Source: Corallococcus soli
Lineage (GTDB): Bacteria; Myxococcota; Myxococcia; Myxococcales; Myxococcaceae
Assembly: GCF_014930455.1 (NCBI RefSeq)
Contig: NZ_JAAIYO010000005.1
Span: forward strand, 1 to 64,000
Reading direction: 5' to 3'
DNA length: 64,000 nt
Positions 1 to 8,838 of this stretch are shown here, in pieces; the first letter of the stretch is position 1, and each line of letters starts with the position of its first letter. The notes beneath the pieces are model-generated. The model did not search any database, was not told the DNA's origin, and was given only the letters and a program-made list of their open reading frames with translations. The translations under genes and the position numbers were made by a program.

Positions 1-88
1 TTGAAGCCAGAGGACTCGACGACCCGCAGTCGCACGCAATAGGCGCCCGGGTCCGGGATGGGCGCGGCTGGGTTAGAGTGCGCGCACC
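1..88. other. Short upstream stretch, unresolved
   Basis: No gene can be assigned. A plus-strand frame from base 1 stops at TAG 40-42 after 13 codons and could be the tail of an upstream gene. A minus-strand frame across the same bases also reads like protein (it includes GAYCVRLRVV) but has no start codon before it runs into the next gene. The window edge prevents a decision. Confidence 0.2.
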
Positions 89-1072
89 ATGAACGTCCTC
101 GTCACCGGCGCCACCGGCCTCATTGGCAATGCCATCGCCCACCGGCTCGCGAAGCGTGGGGACTCCGTCCGCGCGCTCGTGCGGGATGTCAGCAAGGCCG
201 CCCCCCTGCTGCCGTCCAACGTGCAATGCATCCAGGGGGACATCACCGCCCCCGCGTCACTGCCGGCCGCGATGCAGGGCGTGGACGTCGTCTTCCACGC
301 CGCGGGCATGCCGGAGCAGTGGCAGCGCGACGACTCCATCTTCGACCGGGTGAACCGCCAGGGCAGCGTGAACGTGCTGTCCGCCGCGCACGCCGCGAAG
401 GTGCGTCGCGTGGTCTACACCTCCACCATGGACGTCTTCGCCGCGCCCCGGGGCGGTGAGGTCATCGAAGCCAACATCGACGCGCACCCCAAGCCCACCG
501 CCTACGAGCGCTCCAAGCAGGACGCCGAGCGAGCCGTGGAGGCCATCCGCCAGCAGGGCCTGGACGTCGTGTACATCAACCCGTCCGCCGTCTACGGCCC
601 CAGCCCCGTGCACGTCGGCCTCAACTCCTTCTTCATCCAGTTGCTCAACAAGAAGGCCCCGCTGCTCCCGCCGGGCGGCATGTCCTGCGTCTACGTGGAC
701 GGCCTCACCGACGCGCAGCTCGCCGCCGCCGAGCGCGGCGTCAACGGCGAGCGCTACCTCGTCTCGGACCGGTACATGAGCAACGCGGACCTGGCGCTCG
801 CCATCCACCAGGCCGCTGGCGCCGGGAAGCCCCCGGCCACCGCGCCCGTCTTCCTGATGGAGGCCCTGGCCCGCGTGTCCGCGCCGCTCGCGCGCGTGTT
901 CCCCTTCACGCCGCTCGTCGCGCCCGGCCAGCTCTCCTTCATGCGCTGGGAGGCCCACGTCAACGCGGCCAAGGCCCAGCGTGAGCTGGACTTCCGCCCC
1001 ACCCCGCTCGAAGAGGGCGTGGCGCGCACGGTGGCCTTCCTTCGCGAGAAGCGGCTCGTGCCCCAGGCCTGA
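89..1072 (+). CDS. NAD(P)-dependent epimerase/dehydratase (extended SDR)
   Basis: A 327-residue protein with the extended short-chain dehydrogenase fold. The dinucleotide-binding motif is at residues 7-13 (G7, G10, G13) right after a short beta strand. The catalytic pair Y139/K143 lies in AYERSK, and T111-S112-T113 supplies the usual Ser/Thr. This layout is typical of NAD-dependent epimerases, dihydroflavonol-4-reductase-like enzymes and 3-beta-hydroxysteroid dehydrogenase-like enzymes, which oxidise or reduce a hydroxyl or keto group on a sugar or terpenoid substrate. The substrate cannot be read from sequence. It stands alone and converges with the SnoaL-like gene at 1083, leaving 10 bp between the stops. 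Cytoplasmic: no signal peptide. Confidence 0.85.
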   Translation: MNVLVTGATGLIGNAIAHRLAKRGDSVRALVRDVSKAAPLLPSNVQCIQGDITAPASLPAAMQGVDVVFHAAGMPEQWQRDDSIFDRVNRQGSVNVLSAAHAAKVRRVVYTSTMDVFAAPRGGEVIEANIDAHPKPTAYERSKQDAERAVEAIRQQGLDVVYINPSAVYGPSPVHVGLNSFFIQLLNKKAPLLPPGGMSCVYVDGLTDAQLAAAERGVNGERYLVSDRYMSNADLALAIHQAAGAGKPPATAPVFLMEALARVSAPLARVFPFTPLVAPGQLSFMRWEAHVNAAKAQRELDFRPTPLEEGVARTVAFLREKRLVPQA

Positions 1073-1086
1073 GCGGCCCGGCTCAG
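1069..1086. terminator. Short inverted repeat spanning two convergent stop codons
   Basis: CTGAGC (1069-1074) and GCTCAG (1081-1086) form a perfect 6-bp inverted repeat around a 6-base loop. The repeat contains the TGA of the upstream plus-strand gene and the stop of the minus-strand gene. It may act as a small bidirectional terminator, but there is no T-run and the stem is short. Confidence 0.3.
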
Positions 1087-1499
1087 CGCGGTCCCGGCGC
1101 GGACTCGTGGTAGTGGATGGCCCGCCACTCCCCTGCCTTGCGGTGGAAGACGAAGCTCACGCGGCCGTCGTTCGTGAACGGCCCCGCCCCGTCCGCCCGC
1201 TCACCCTCGAAGTGGTACGTGAAGAAGGCGAAGGCCACCTCACCCATCACGTCGAGCGCCACGTCGTCCAACGTCATGCGCTCCGCCCGCGCCAGGTGCG
1301 TGCGCAGGGCGTCGTAGTACTGGGAGATGCCCACCCACCCCCGGATGGGCCGGGCACGCTCCTGCGCCACGTAGAGCAGCTGCGGATATTCCCGGTCCCA
1401 GAGGGCCTGGAGCCTGGCGACGTCCAGCGCCTCGAAGCCGCCGCGGTACTGCTCCAGCAACGCCGTGAGCTGCTGCCTGTCCGTGTCCACCGACGCCAT
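1083..1499 (-). CDS. SnoaL-like / NTF2-fold protein
   Basis: A 138-residue cytoplasmic protein. The start at 1499 is chosen because GGAGGG lies a few bases upstream; the frame stays open upstream to a GTG at 1580 but without a good ribosome site. The sequence has the NTF2-like pattern: an N-terminal helix (QQLTALLEQYRGGFEALD), a WDREYPQLLYVAQE segment, a central IRGWVGISQYY turn and C-terminal strands ending in GEWRAIHYHES. Proteins of this group (SnoaL-like, DUF4440-like, ketosteroid-isomerase fold) include small isomerases, hydratases and binding proteins of unknown substrate. No operon partner is evident. Confidence 0.75.
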   Translation of the reverse strand: MASVDTDRQQLTALLEQYRGGFEALDVARLQALWDREYPQLLYVAQERARPIRGWVGISQYYDALRTHLARAERMTLDDVALDVMGEVAFAFFTYHFEGERADGAGPFTNDGRVSFVFHRKAGEWRAIHYHESAPGPR

Positions 1500-2012
1500 G
1501 CGACCCTCCCCTGTCCCACCACGCAAAAGAACGTGGGGGCCCGCCCCACAGGGATGACGGACCCCCACGCATGCTGTCACCTGCCTGCGACACTGCCTAC
1601 GGCTTCACCGGATCCGCCATGGAGCCCGGAGCTTCCTTGAGCATGACTGTGATTGCGCCCGGACCGGACGACAGGCGCCATCACCCGACAATCTGGAGAC
1701 GCCCTGCCGGGCACGGAACCCGGTGCGCTTCACACCCACGCAGTCGGTTGCGCCGTTCGATGAGCAGCCGGACACCAGACCTGGACCTGGGGACGGACAT
1801 CCACTCCGCGCACGGTTCCGTAGCGCCCGCGCCCCCAGGTGGGGCAGGCCCGCCCGCCTGCCCACCGGGCAGCGATACGGCGGCCCGCGCCCCCTCTTCG
1901 ACACAGGGTGTCGTCCCGTGGAGGAAGGCCCACTTTACAACGCACGCGCGCCCCGACGGGTCCCATCCCCGCGACGGCGTGACGGCATCCACCCTTTCCA
2001 CGGAGCGACACC
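1500..2012. other. Intergenic region, no gene seen
   Basis: About 510 bases between the start of the SnoaL-like gene and the small basic protein. Open frames here are long only because of the base composition and show no domain, signal peptide or ribosome site I can support. It must hold the promoter of the SnoaL-like gene (reading left) and that of the small protein at 2013 (reading right), but I cannot point to either. Confidence 0.4.
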
Positions 2013-2237
2013 ATGGCTTTGCTTACGAACCTGCTGGCCGCGTTTGGCGGATCCCGCCGGAGCAGCACCTGGAACCGGGGACGCAGCTCCTACGGCCGTC
2101 GTCCCATCGGCTACGGCTACCGGGGACGCCAGTCGAGCGGCGTGGGCGGCTCCTTCGGACGGATGCTGCTCGCGGGCCTGGGCACCTACGGCCTGCGCCG
2201 GTTCTTCAACAGCCGCGCGCGCGCCACCGGCTATTGA
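2013..2237 (+). CDS. Small basic glycine/serine-rich protein, unknown function
   Basis: A 74-residue protein preceded by GGAG nine bases before the ATG. It begins with a hydrophobic patch (MALLTNLLAAFGG), has a Ser/Arg/Gly/Tyr-rich centre (RRSSTWNRGRSSYGRRP) and a second short hydrophobic stretch (FGRMLLAGLGTYGLRRFF). The many arginines make it strongly basic. No family is recognised. The composition would fit a small membrane- or nucleic-acid-associated protein, but that is a guess. Its own ribosome site and the non-coding DNA on both sides argue that it is a real monocistronic gene. Confidence 0.55.
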   Translation: MALLTNLLAAFGGSRRSSTWNRGRSSYGRRPIGYGYRGRQSSGVGGSFGRMLLAGLGTYGLRRFFNSRARATGY

Positions 2238-2449
2238 GCTGGACGGCCAGGACGGGTGTCGCCGGGAAGTACCGTGGACTTCCCCCTTCGCATGGCGCAC
2301 CCCATCCCGGCCCCCTGGGGCACCGGAGGGTTCCACGGCCTCCTCCCGGTGCCTGACATCCCGCACGCGCCGTCCGTGCGAGCGCTTCCGCCTGGAGTAG
2401 GGTCCGGTTCCATGTCCGGCCCTCCGCCGGCGGAAGAGGACTCGCACAG

Positions 2450-3934
2450 ATGGCGAAGGCGAAATACGTCCTGGCCCTGGACCAGGGCACCACCGGAACC
2501 CATGTCTCCATCCTCGACACCCGGTTGCAGGTGGTGGGGCGCTCCTACAAGGAGCTCACCCAGCACTTCCCGAAGCCGTCGTGGGTGGAGCACGACCTGA
2601 ACGAAATCTGGTCCACCAGCGAGTGGTGCATCGCGCGCGCCCTCAAGGACGCGGGCCTCACGGGCAAGGACATCGCCGTGGTGGGCATCACCAACCAGCG
2701 CGAGACGACGGGCCTGTGGACCCGCGACGGCGGTGAGCCGCTGGGCCGCGCCATCGTCTGGCAGGACCGCCGCACCGCGGACATCTGCCAGGAGCTCAAG
2801 AGCCAGGGCGTGGAGCCCCGCGTGCGGGAGATGACGGGCCTGGTGCTGGACCCGTACTTCTCCGGCACCAAGCTCACCTGGCTCTTCAAGCACCTGAAGG
2901 GCGCCAAGAAGCGCGCGGAGAAGGGCGACGTGTGCTTCGGCACCATGGACTCCTGGCTCGTCTACAAGCTCACCGGCGGCGTGGCCCACGTCACCGACGT
3001 GTCCAACGCCAGCCGCACCCTGCTCATGGACCTGCGCTCCCTGGAGTGGGACAACGAGCTGTGTTCGCTGCTGGGCGTCCCCCGCGCGTGCCTGCCGGAG
3101 ATCCGCGGCAACGCGGAGGTGTACGGCACCACGCGCGGCATGAAGAGCCTGCCGGACGGCGTGCTCGTCGCGGGCATGGCGGGGGACCAGCAGGCGGCCC
3201 TCTTCGGGCAGGCGTGCTTCACCCCCGGCGAATCCAAGTGCACCTACGGCACCGGCGCCTTCCTGCTGATGAACACCGGCACCCAGCCGGTGCGCTCCAC
3301 GGCCGGGCTGCTCACCACCGTGGCGTGGAAGCTGGGGGACACCACGCACTACGCGCTGGAGGGCAGCTCCTTCATCGCGGGCGCCGCCGTGCAGTGGCTG
3401 CGCGACGGCCTCAAGGTCATCAAGCGCGCCCCGGACGTGGAGGCGCTGGCCGCCAGCGTGAAGGACTCCGGCGACGTCGTCTTCGTGCCGGCGCTCGCGG
3501 GCCTGGGCGCGCCGCACTGGCGCCCGGAGGCGCGCGGCCTGTTCGCCGGCATCGACCGCTCCACCACCGTGGCCCACCTGGCGCGCGCGACGCTGGAGGG
3601 CGTGGCGCTCCAGATCCACGACCTGGCGGACGCGATGCGCCGCGACAGCGGACACGACATCCCCACGTTCAAGGCGGACGGCGGCGCCGCGGCCAACAAC
3701 CTGCTCATGCAGTACCAGGCCGACCTGCTGGGTGTGCCGGTGGTGCGCCCCCGCAACCTGGAGACCACCGCCCTCGGCGCGGCCTTCCTGGGCGGCCTGG
3801 GCGCCGGGGTGTGGACCAGCCCGGACGCCATCCGTCGCGCGTGGAAGGCGGACCGCACCTTCAAGCCGAAGATGAAGCCCGACGTGCGCGCGCGCCACCT
3901 GGAAAAATGGAAGCAGGCGGTTTCGCGCGCGTGA
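2450..3934 (+). CDS. glpK: Glycerol kinase
   Basis: A 494-residue FGGY-family kinase of normal length for GlpK, which phosphorylates glycerol with ATP to sn-glycerol 3-phosphate. Diagnostic features are the N-terminal phosphate-binding DQGTT (11-15), NQRET (82-86) contacting glycerol, DSWLVYKLTG (167-176), the catalytic Asp in AGDQQ (D245) and the GTGAFLLMNTG segment from about 267. The ATG at 2450 aligns with the usual GlpK N-terminus. It is not followed by glpF or glpD: the next gene is a pterin dehydratase 74 bp away, so glycerol uptake and oxidation must be encoded elsewhere. Cytoplasmic. Confidence 0.97.
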   Translation: MAKAKYVLALDQGTTGTHVSILDTRLQVVGRSYKELTQHFPKPSWVEHDLNEIWSTSEWCIARALKDAGLTGKDIAVVGITNQRETTGLWTRDGGEPLGRAIVWQDRRTADICQELKSQGVEPRVREMTGLVLDPYFSGTKLTWLFKHLKGAKKRAEKGDVCFGTMDSWLVYKLTGGVAHVTDVSNASRTLLMDLRSLEWDNELCSLLGVPRACLPEIRGNAEVYGTTRGMKSLPDGVLVAGMAGDQQAALFGQACFTPGESKCTYGTGAFLLMNTGTQPVRSTAGLLTTVAWKLGDTTHYALEGSSFIAGAAVQWLRDGLKVIKRAPDVEALAASVKDSGDVVFVPALAGLGAPHWRPEARGLFAGIDRSTTVAHLARATLEGVALQIHDLADAMRRDSGHDIPTFKADGGAAANNLLMQYQADLLGVPVVRPRNLETTALGAAFLGGLGAGVWTSPDAIRRAWKADRTFKPKMKPDVRARHLEKWKQAVSRA

Positions 3935-4008
3935 GCTGAAACACCGAAGAGCGGACGTCATACGCGCCGGGGCTTCCATCAGACCCCGGAGCGGGTAGAA
4001 CGCGAGCC

Positions 4009-4320
4009 ATGGCCTACGACCGCACGTTGCTCTCCCCGGATGCGCTCCAGACCTTCCTCGCGAAGCACCCCGCCTGGACGCACGAGGGCGGGATGATCCG
4101 CCGCGTCTATGAGGCGCCCTCCTTCCTGGAGGGCATCGCCTTCGTGGAGAAGGTGGCCCGTGCCGCGGAGGCCGCCAACCATCACCCGGACATCGACATC
4201 CGGTGGCGCAAGGTGACGCTGGCGCTCGTCACCCACGACGCGGGCGGCCTCACCTTCCGCGACACCGACCTGGCCACCGAAGCGGACCGCCTCTTCACCG
4301 AAGGGACCGGCGGGCGGTGA
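4009..4320 (+). CDS. 4a-hydroxytetrahydrobiopterin dehydratase (pterin-4a-carbinolamine dehydratase)
   Basis: A 103-residue protein of standard PCD length. It dehydrates the 4a-carbinolamine made by aromatic amino acid hydroxylases, recycling the pterin cofactor. The family motif is intact: EAANHHPDIDIRW (54-66) gives H58, H59 and P60, followed by H76 and an Asp near 85. No aromatic amino acid hydroxylase lies beside it. Its TGA stop (4318-4320) overlaps the GTG start (4317) of the next gene, so the two are probably translationally coupled, although their functions look unrelated. Cytoplasmic. Confidence 0.93.
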   Translation: MAYDRTLLSPDALQTFLAKHPAWTHEGGMIRRVYEAPSFLEGIAFVEKVARAAEAANHHPDIDIRWRKVTLALVTHDAGGLTFRDTDLATEADRLFTEGTGGR

Positions 4321-5573
4321 TTCCCGGCGTGCGCGGCGCGGCGTGGGCCCTGGCGTGCGCGGTGTGTCTCATCGCGTCCGCCTCCCCCGCCCAGGATGAC
4401 GTCCCCACCGAGCCCCGCCCGGAGCGTCTGTATTTCAACTCCGGCGCGCTCCTGGGTTCGGCGCGCGTGGTGGGCCTGGGCGGCGCCTACGTGGGCATCG
4501 CCGAGGGCGCCGCGGGCTTCCCCAGCAACCTCTCCGCCCTGGCACAGCGCAGCCCCACGCTGGAGCGCGACTGGGACCTGGGCGTCACCCTGTCCTGGCT
4601 GGACCTGCCCTTCACCGGCACCAAGCGCCGGGACGTGGACAACGACGGCCTGGCCGACGAGTCCGTGGAGAGCCGGCAGCTCCTGGGCGCGTTGATGTTG
4701 CAATACAAACGCTTCGGCATCGGCTTCTTCTGGCGCAACAGCCGCACCGGCTACTGCATCACGCTCGACTGCCGGGGCGAGGGCGAGCGGCTGCGCGTGT
4801 CGCTCACCCAGTCCGTGCTCGCGGGCTCGGTGGCGTTCGGCCAGGACGACTTCATCCTGTCGCTGGGCATCTTCTCCGCGCAGGCGAGCTTCAGCGAGCT
4901 GGGCGACCAGTCCTGGCGCTACGGCGACACGGGCGTGGCGGTGGACATGCTCTACCGTCCGCACGGGCGGCCCTACCGCATTGGCGTGGCGGTGCGTCCG
5001 GAGGTGGTGGCCGGCTGGCGCCGCGACGACGGGCAGAGCCCCTTCATCGCCGGGCGGCAGATCTACGCGGCCGTGGTGTCGCCCGCCGTGCTGTCCCTGG
5101 GCGCCAGCTGGCGGCTGGGCGAAGGCGCGAACCGCTACAACCGGCTGTCCCCCGCCGGACGGCGCCAGCTGCAGGTGGAGGGGGACGACCTGCCGGTGCC
5201 GGCCGAGGAGCCCCGGGACGCGCTCGCCGGCCGCTGGCTCATCACCGCGCAGGTGGACCTCATCTCCAGCGTGAGCAACGCCGTCCCGGAGCGCTCCTTC
5301 TCCTCCACGGCGGAGCCCCAGCGCGTGGGCGACAGCGCCACCTTCCAGCCCCGCGTGGGCGCGGAGTGGGACACCTTCCCGGGCATCCTGCGCCTGCGCG
5401 CGGGCACATGGCTGGAGTCCACCCCCTTCTCGGGGCGCAACCCCCGGCCGCACCTCACCGGCGGCCTGGAGCTGTTCGTGCTGCGCTACTGGGAGGACTG
5501 GTCCATCACCGCGTCGTTCGACCTGGCGAGCCGCTACTCCAACTGGGGCGTCTCCATCGGCTTCTGGCGGTAG
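4317..5573 (+). CDS. Outer-membrane beta-barrel protein (UPF0164/PorV-like)
   Basis: The GTG at 4317 overlaps the preceding stop and gives 418 residues beginning with a clear signal peptide (AAWALACAVCLIASASPAQ, cleavage near residue 25). An upstream ATG at 4203 lies inside the pterin dehydratase gene and would bury that signal peptide. The mature part begins with YFNSGALLGSARVVGLGGAY, very like the start of UPF0164/PorV or FadL-type barrels, then alternates polar and aromatic residues as in outer-membrane strands and ends WGVSIGFWR with a terminal aromatic anchor. One strand region carries two cysteines (YCITLDC) that could pair. Function is unknown; transport or secretion support is possible. 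Confidence 0.7.
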   Translation: MIPGVRGAAWALACAVCLIASASPAQDDVPTEPRPERLYFNSGALLGSARVVGLGGAYVGIAEGAAGFPSNLSALAQRSPTLERDWDLGVTLSWLDLPFTGTKRRDVDNDGLADESVESRQLLGALMLQYKRFGIGFFWRNSRTGYCITLDCRGEGERLRVSLTQSVLAGSVAFGQDDFILSLGIFSAQASFSELGDQSWRYGDTGVAVDMLYRPHGRPYRIGVAVRPEVVAGWRRDDGQSPFIAGRQIYAAVVSPAVLSLGASWRLGEGANRYNRLSPAGRRQLQVEGDDLPVPAEEPRDALAGRWLITAQVDLISSVSNAVPERSFSSTAEPQRVGDSATFQPRVGAEWDTFPGILRLRAGTWLESTPFSGRNPRPHLTGGLELFVLRYWEDWSITASFDLASRYSNWGVSIGFWR

Positions 5574-5763
5574 TGTCTGTCTTTGGGGAGGGGTGGGAAA
5601 ACGCGGGGACCGCCCGGGGCGCCCGCGTCCCCATCCACGGTGTCGCGGGCCCCACGCGCGCGCCCCGGTGGTGCGTTCAGCAGCGGGCGACCGAGCAGCC
5701 TCCAGGGCAGCCGTTGCTGGTGTGAGACAGCGTGAGGAACCTGCCATCCACGGAGGCGATTCC

Positions 5764-7326
5764 ATGTATCTCGGGCGGGGGTGGCGCAGGACTGTCGTGA
5801 GAGCGACGGTGCTGGGGTGGGTGGTCGGCGGGGCCTGGGGGTGCGGCGAAGCGACACCGCCCGAACCGAAGGACTGCCAGGACACGGCGGCGGGGTGTCC
5901 GGCGGGGCAGCCCGCGGTGCCGGACGACGCTCCACCGCCCCCTCCTGGAGCGGAGACACCGCCCACGAACCCGGGCCCGACGGAGACACCGCCTCCCGAC
6001 AAGCAGCCGGAGCAGCTGCCGCCCGCGTCGGGCGCCACGCTGTGGCTCGCCAGGGAGGGCGCCGCCCAGGACGACCTGGCGCTGGACCTGGCGGTGGACG
6101 CGTCCGGGGACTTCTTCAGCGCGGCGGTGCACGGCTACGACGACCTGGAGGCACGCGCCCCCACGGACGACTCGATACAGCTGGTGCTCACCCGGCGCAC
6201 GGGCACGGGCCAGACGCTGTGGTCCAGGGCCTATGACGTCCAGGTGGCCATGACGCCCGTGGAGCTGCGCGCCGACGTCCGGGCCCGCATCGCGGCGGAT
6301 GGCGCGGGCGGCCTGCTGGTGGCCGGCAACCACCAGGGCCTCATGGACCTGGGCACCGGGAAGCTGGCCGGGGGGACCTTCGTCGCCAGGCTGTCCGGGG
6401 ACGGCGCCACGCTCTGGGCCCACGAGGTGCCGGCGGCCCTGACGGTGGCGGACGTGGCGGCGGACGCGCAGGGCCGGCTGTACGTGGCCTATACGGCGCC
6501 GGACACGGTGGACCTGGGCGCGGGCGTGAAGGGCCCCAGCGCGGGCGTGGCGGTGTTCGCGCCGGACGGCACGCCGGAGCGCGCCTTCGCGGTGGGCAGC
6601 GCGGAGGCCACCGGCGCGGGCGCGCAGCCCCTGGCGCTGGCGCTGGCGGAGGACGGCAGCGTGGCGGTGGCCGGGAAGTACGTGGGCGCCGTGCGCTTCG
6701 GCACCCAGAGCACGCAGGCGGCGGGGACGGGCAGCCCCTTCGTGGCGCTGTACCGGACGAACGGGACGCTCGGGTGGGCCAAGGTCCGGCCCGGCGTGAA
6801 GGGCGCCGCGCGGGACGTGAGCTGGGGCCCCTCTGGCGACCTGGTGGCCGGCGGTGACTTCCAGGGCACCTTCTCCTGGGCGCAGACGCCGCTGAAGGGC
6901 GCGTCCGGCCCCAGCCCCTTCGTCGTCGTCACCGCCGCGGACGGCACCGAGCGCTGGGCGCGCGACCTGGGACAGGACGCCCAGATGCAGGGCGTGGCCA
7001 TGCAGGCCTCCGGCGAGGTGCTGGTGACCGGCTACACGTACTCGTGGCTGGAGAACGGCACCACCGGCCAGGACGGCCTGGGCGCCGCGCAGCTCTTCAC
7101 CCAGCGCTTCGACCCACAGGGGCAGGCCCTGGTCTCCCGCCTCTTCCTGGGCGTCACCCCGGAGCCCCGGGGCGAGCTGTACGGCGTGGAGGCCGTGCCC
7201 GCGGTGGTGCTGATGCCGGACGGCGACGCGGTGCTGTACGGCCACACGGACCGCGTCACCGACTTCGGCGTCGACAAGCTCAGGCCCCTGCGCGGCGACG
7301 TCTTCCTGCTGCGCGTGAAGTACTGA
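5764..7326 (+). CDS. Large secreted lipoprotein, probable beta-propeller
   Basis: The ATG at 5764 follows GGAGG at good spacing and starts a 520-residue protein. The signal peptide ends in a lipobox (GGAWGC, C27), so the mature protein should be lipid-anchored. A proline/threonine-rich tether runs from about 40 to 90 (PPPPPGAETPPTNPG). The remaining 430 residues contain repeated strands of the type GDLVAGGDFQGTF and GEVLVTGYTYSW that resemble SBBP/beta-propeller repeats found in myxobacterial surface proteins. No catalytic motif is visible. It is monocistronic and converges with the encapsulin operon across a strong hairpin at 7348. Confidence 0.65.
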   Translation: MYLGRGWRRTVVRATVLGWVVGGAWGCGEATPPEPKDCQDTAAGCPAGQPAVPDDAPPPPPGAETPPTNPGPTETPPPDKQPEQLPPASGATLWLAREGAAQDDLALDLAVDASGDFFSAAVHGYDDLEARAPTDDSIQLVLTRRTGTGQTLWSRAYDVQVAMTPVELRADVRARIAADGAGGLLVAGNHQGLMDLGTGKLAGGTFVARLSGDGATLWAHEVPAALTVADVAADAQGRLYVAYTAPDTVDLGAGVKGPSAGVAVFAPDGTPERAFAVGSAEATGAGAQPLALALAEDGSVAVAGKYVGAVRFGTQSTQAAGTGSPFVALYRTNGTLGWAKVRPGVKGAARDVSWGPSGDLVAGGDFQGTFSWAQTPLKGASGPSPFVVVTAADGTERWARDLGQDAQMQGVAMQASGEVLVTGYTYSWLENGTTGQDGLGAAQLFTQRFDPQGQALVSRLFLGVTPEPRGELYGVEAVPAVVLMPDGDAVLYGHTDRVTDFGVDKLRPLRGDVFLLRVKY

Positions 7327-7347
7327 GCGCCAGGGGATGAAATGAAG

Positions 7348-7377
7348 ACGGGCCCGGTGCATCCGCGCCGGGCCCGT
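7348..7377. terminator. Bidirectional terminator hairpin
   Basis: ACGGGCCCGG (7348-7357) and CCGGGCCCGT (7368-7377) are a perfect 10-bp GC-rich stem around a 10-base loop, between the stops of the convergent genes ending at 7326 and 7406. The flanks are AT-richer than their surroundings (TTCCATTTGATTC on the right). It probably ends transcription in both directions. Confidence 0.6.
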
Positions 7378-7405
7378 TCCATTTGATTCAATTCAACTCA
7401 AGACA

Positions 7406-8803
7406 TCAGTGACCGAGTTCGACGTTCTCCAGGACACCCAGCGCGTCGGGGACCAGGAGCGCGGCGGAGTAGTACGTGCTCACCAGGTACTCGCTGATGG
7501 CCTTGTCGTTGATGTCCATGCGGCGCACGGAGATGCCGGGCTCCACCTCGTCCGGGAGCTTCCCGGGGTGCAGGCCGATGACTCCCTGGTCATCCGCCCC
7601 GGTGCGCAGCACCAGGATGGAGCTGGTGAGCGTGTTGGAGATGGGGATCTTGTCGCACGGCAGGATGGGCACGCCGCGCCAGGCCATCATCTTGCTGCCG
7701 GCCACATCCACCACCGTGGGGTAGATGCCCCGGCGATTGCACTCCCGGCCGAAGGCCGCGATGGTGCGCGGGTGGGCCAGGAAGAAGCGGGACTTGCGAC
7801 GGCGCGACAAGAGCTCGTCCATGTCGTCCGGCGTCGGCGGCCCGCTCCGGGTGTTGATGCGCTGCTTGAGGTCCGCGTTGTGCAGCAGCCCGAACTCAGG
7901 GTTGTTGATGAGCTCGTGCTCCTTGCGCTCCTTCAACGCCTCCAGGGTCAGACGCAGCTGCTCCGCCGTCTGGTTCATGGGGTCGTTGTAGAGGTCCGCC
8001 ACGCGGGTGTGCACGCGGAGGATGGTCTGCGCGACGCTCAGCTCGTACTCGCGGGGCTTGAGCTCGTAGTCCACGAAGCCGCCCGCCAGCGTGGGCTCGC
8101 CGTGGTGGCCGGCGTTGAGCGGGATGGCGGCCTGCCCCGCCTTGTCCTGGGGCTTCTTGAGGTTCGCCTTGTACCGGGCCACGTGGGCGCTCAGCGCGGG
8201 GGCGTTCAGGATGAGGGACTCGAACACCTGCTGCGGCAGCGCCATCACGGTGCAGGCCGTGTTCGCCTTCACCGTGAAGGGCCAGACGTCGTTGGACTCC
8301 ACCACGGCCGAATCGCCAAAGTGGTCGCCGTCCGCGAGCGTGTCCAGCACCACGGGGTCGCCGAACTTGCCCGTGCCCAGCTTCGTCGCCTTGCCGTGCG
8401 CGATGAGGAAGACGTGTTCGGCGGGCTGGCCCGCCTCCACGATGGACTCACCGGCCTTGTACTGCTTCTGCACGAAGCGGCTCGCGAGCGCCCGGACCGT
8501 CAGGCCCTCCTCGTCCGCGTCGAACCCGCGCAGGAGCGGCAGCTTGAGCAGCTCCTGGGGGATGACCTCCACCTTCGCGCCGACGTTGGTGAAGTTCAGC
8601 CGGTCGTCGCCCACCGCGTAGGTGAGGCGCCGGTTGACGCGGAACACGCCGTTCGTCGCCACCCAGGGCAGCATGCGCAGCAGCCACCGCGGGGAGATGC
8701 CCTGCATCTGCGGCTGGGACTTGGTCGTCGTCGCCAGCTGGCGTGCACCCGCCGTACTGAGGCTGGAGTGCTCGGTGTCGCCGTTGTTGATGGGATTCGC
8801 CAT
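7406..8803 (-). CDS. Family 2B encapsulin shell protein with cNMP-binding-like domain (copy 2 of operon)
   Basis: A 465-residue shell protein of the EshA-like family 2B encapsulins, often mislabelled as Crp/Fnr regulators. An N-terminal arm (1-40) is followed by a cyclic-nucleotide-binding-like domain (about 87-210) and then the HK97-type shell domain (about 250-465; [16 protein letters not shown] near 264-279 and a C-terminal [16 protein letters not shown]). There is no helix-turn-helix, so it is not a transcription factor. The phosphate-binding cassette is degenerate: [15 protein letters not shown] (162-176) lacks the Arg that holds the cyclic phosphate. It starts 35 bp after its paralogue, is preceded by GGAG, and is the last gene of the geosmin synthase operon. 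It should co-assemble with its paralogue or form its own shell. Confidence 0.88.
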   Translation of the reverse strand: MANPINNGDTEHSSLSTAGARQLATTTKSQPQMQGISPRWLLRMLPWVATNGVFRVNRRLTYAVGDDRLNFTNVGAKVEVIPQELLKLPLLRGFDADEEGLTVRALASRFVQKQYKAGESIVEAGQPAEHVFLIAHGKATKLGTGKFGDPVVLDTLADGDHFGDSAVVESNDVWPFTVKANTACTVMALPQQVFESLILNAPALSAHVARYKANLKKPQDKAGQAAIPLNAGHHGEPTLAGGFVDYELKPREYELSVAQTILRVHTRVADLYNDPMNQTAEQLRLTLEALKERKEHELINNPEFGLLHNADLKQRINTRSGPPTPDDMDELLSRRRKSRFFLAHPRTIAAFGRECNRRGIYPTVVDVAGSKMMAWRGVPILPCDKIPISNTLTSSILVLRTGADDQGVIGLHPGKLPDEVEPGISVRRMDINDKAISEYLVSTYYSAALLVPDALGVLENVELGH

Positions 8804-8838
8804 GAAGAGAGCTCCGGAAGTGCGTGGGGGGCCTGGGA

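Noticed and set aside
1-88. Partial minus-strand gene reading GAYCVRLRVV
   Set aside because: It would need to start inside the epimerase gene and has no start codon with a ribosome site.
2238-2449. Possible gene between the small basic protein and glpK
   Set aside because: Frames here are open on both strands but lack a ribosome site, signal peptide or domain.
5609-5672. Possible hairpin between the barrel and lipoprotein genes
   Set aside because: ACC-x-CCGGGGCGC can pair with GCGCCCCGG-x-GGT, but the loop is almost 40 bases and such pairings are common at this GC content.
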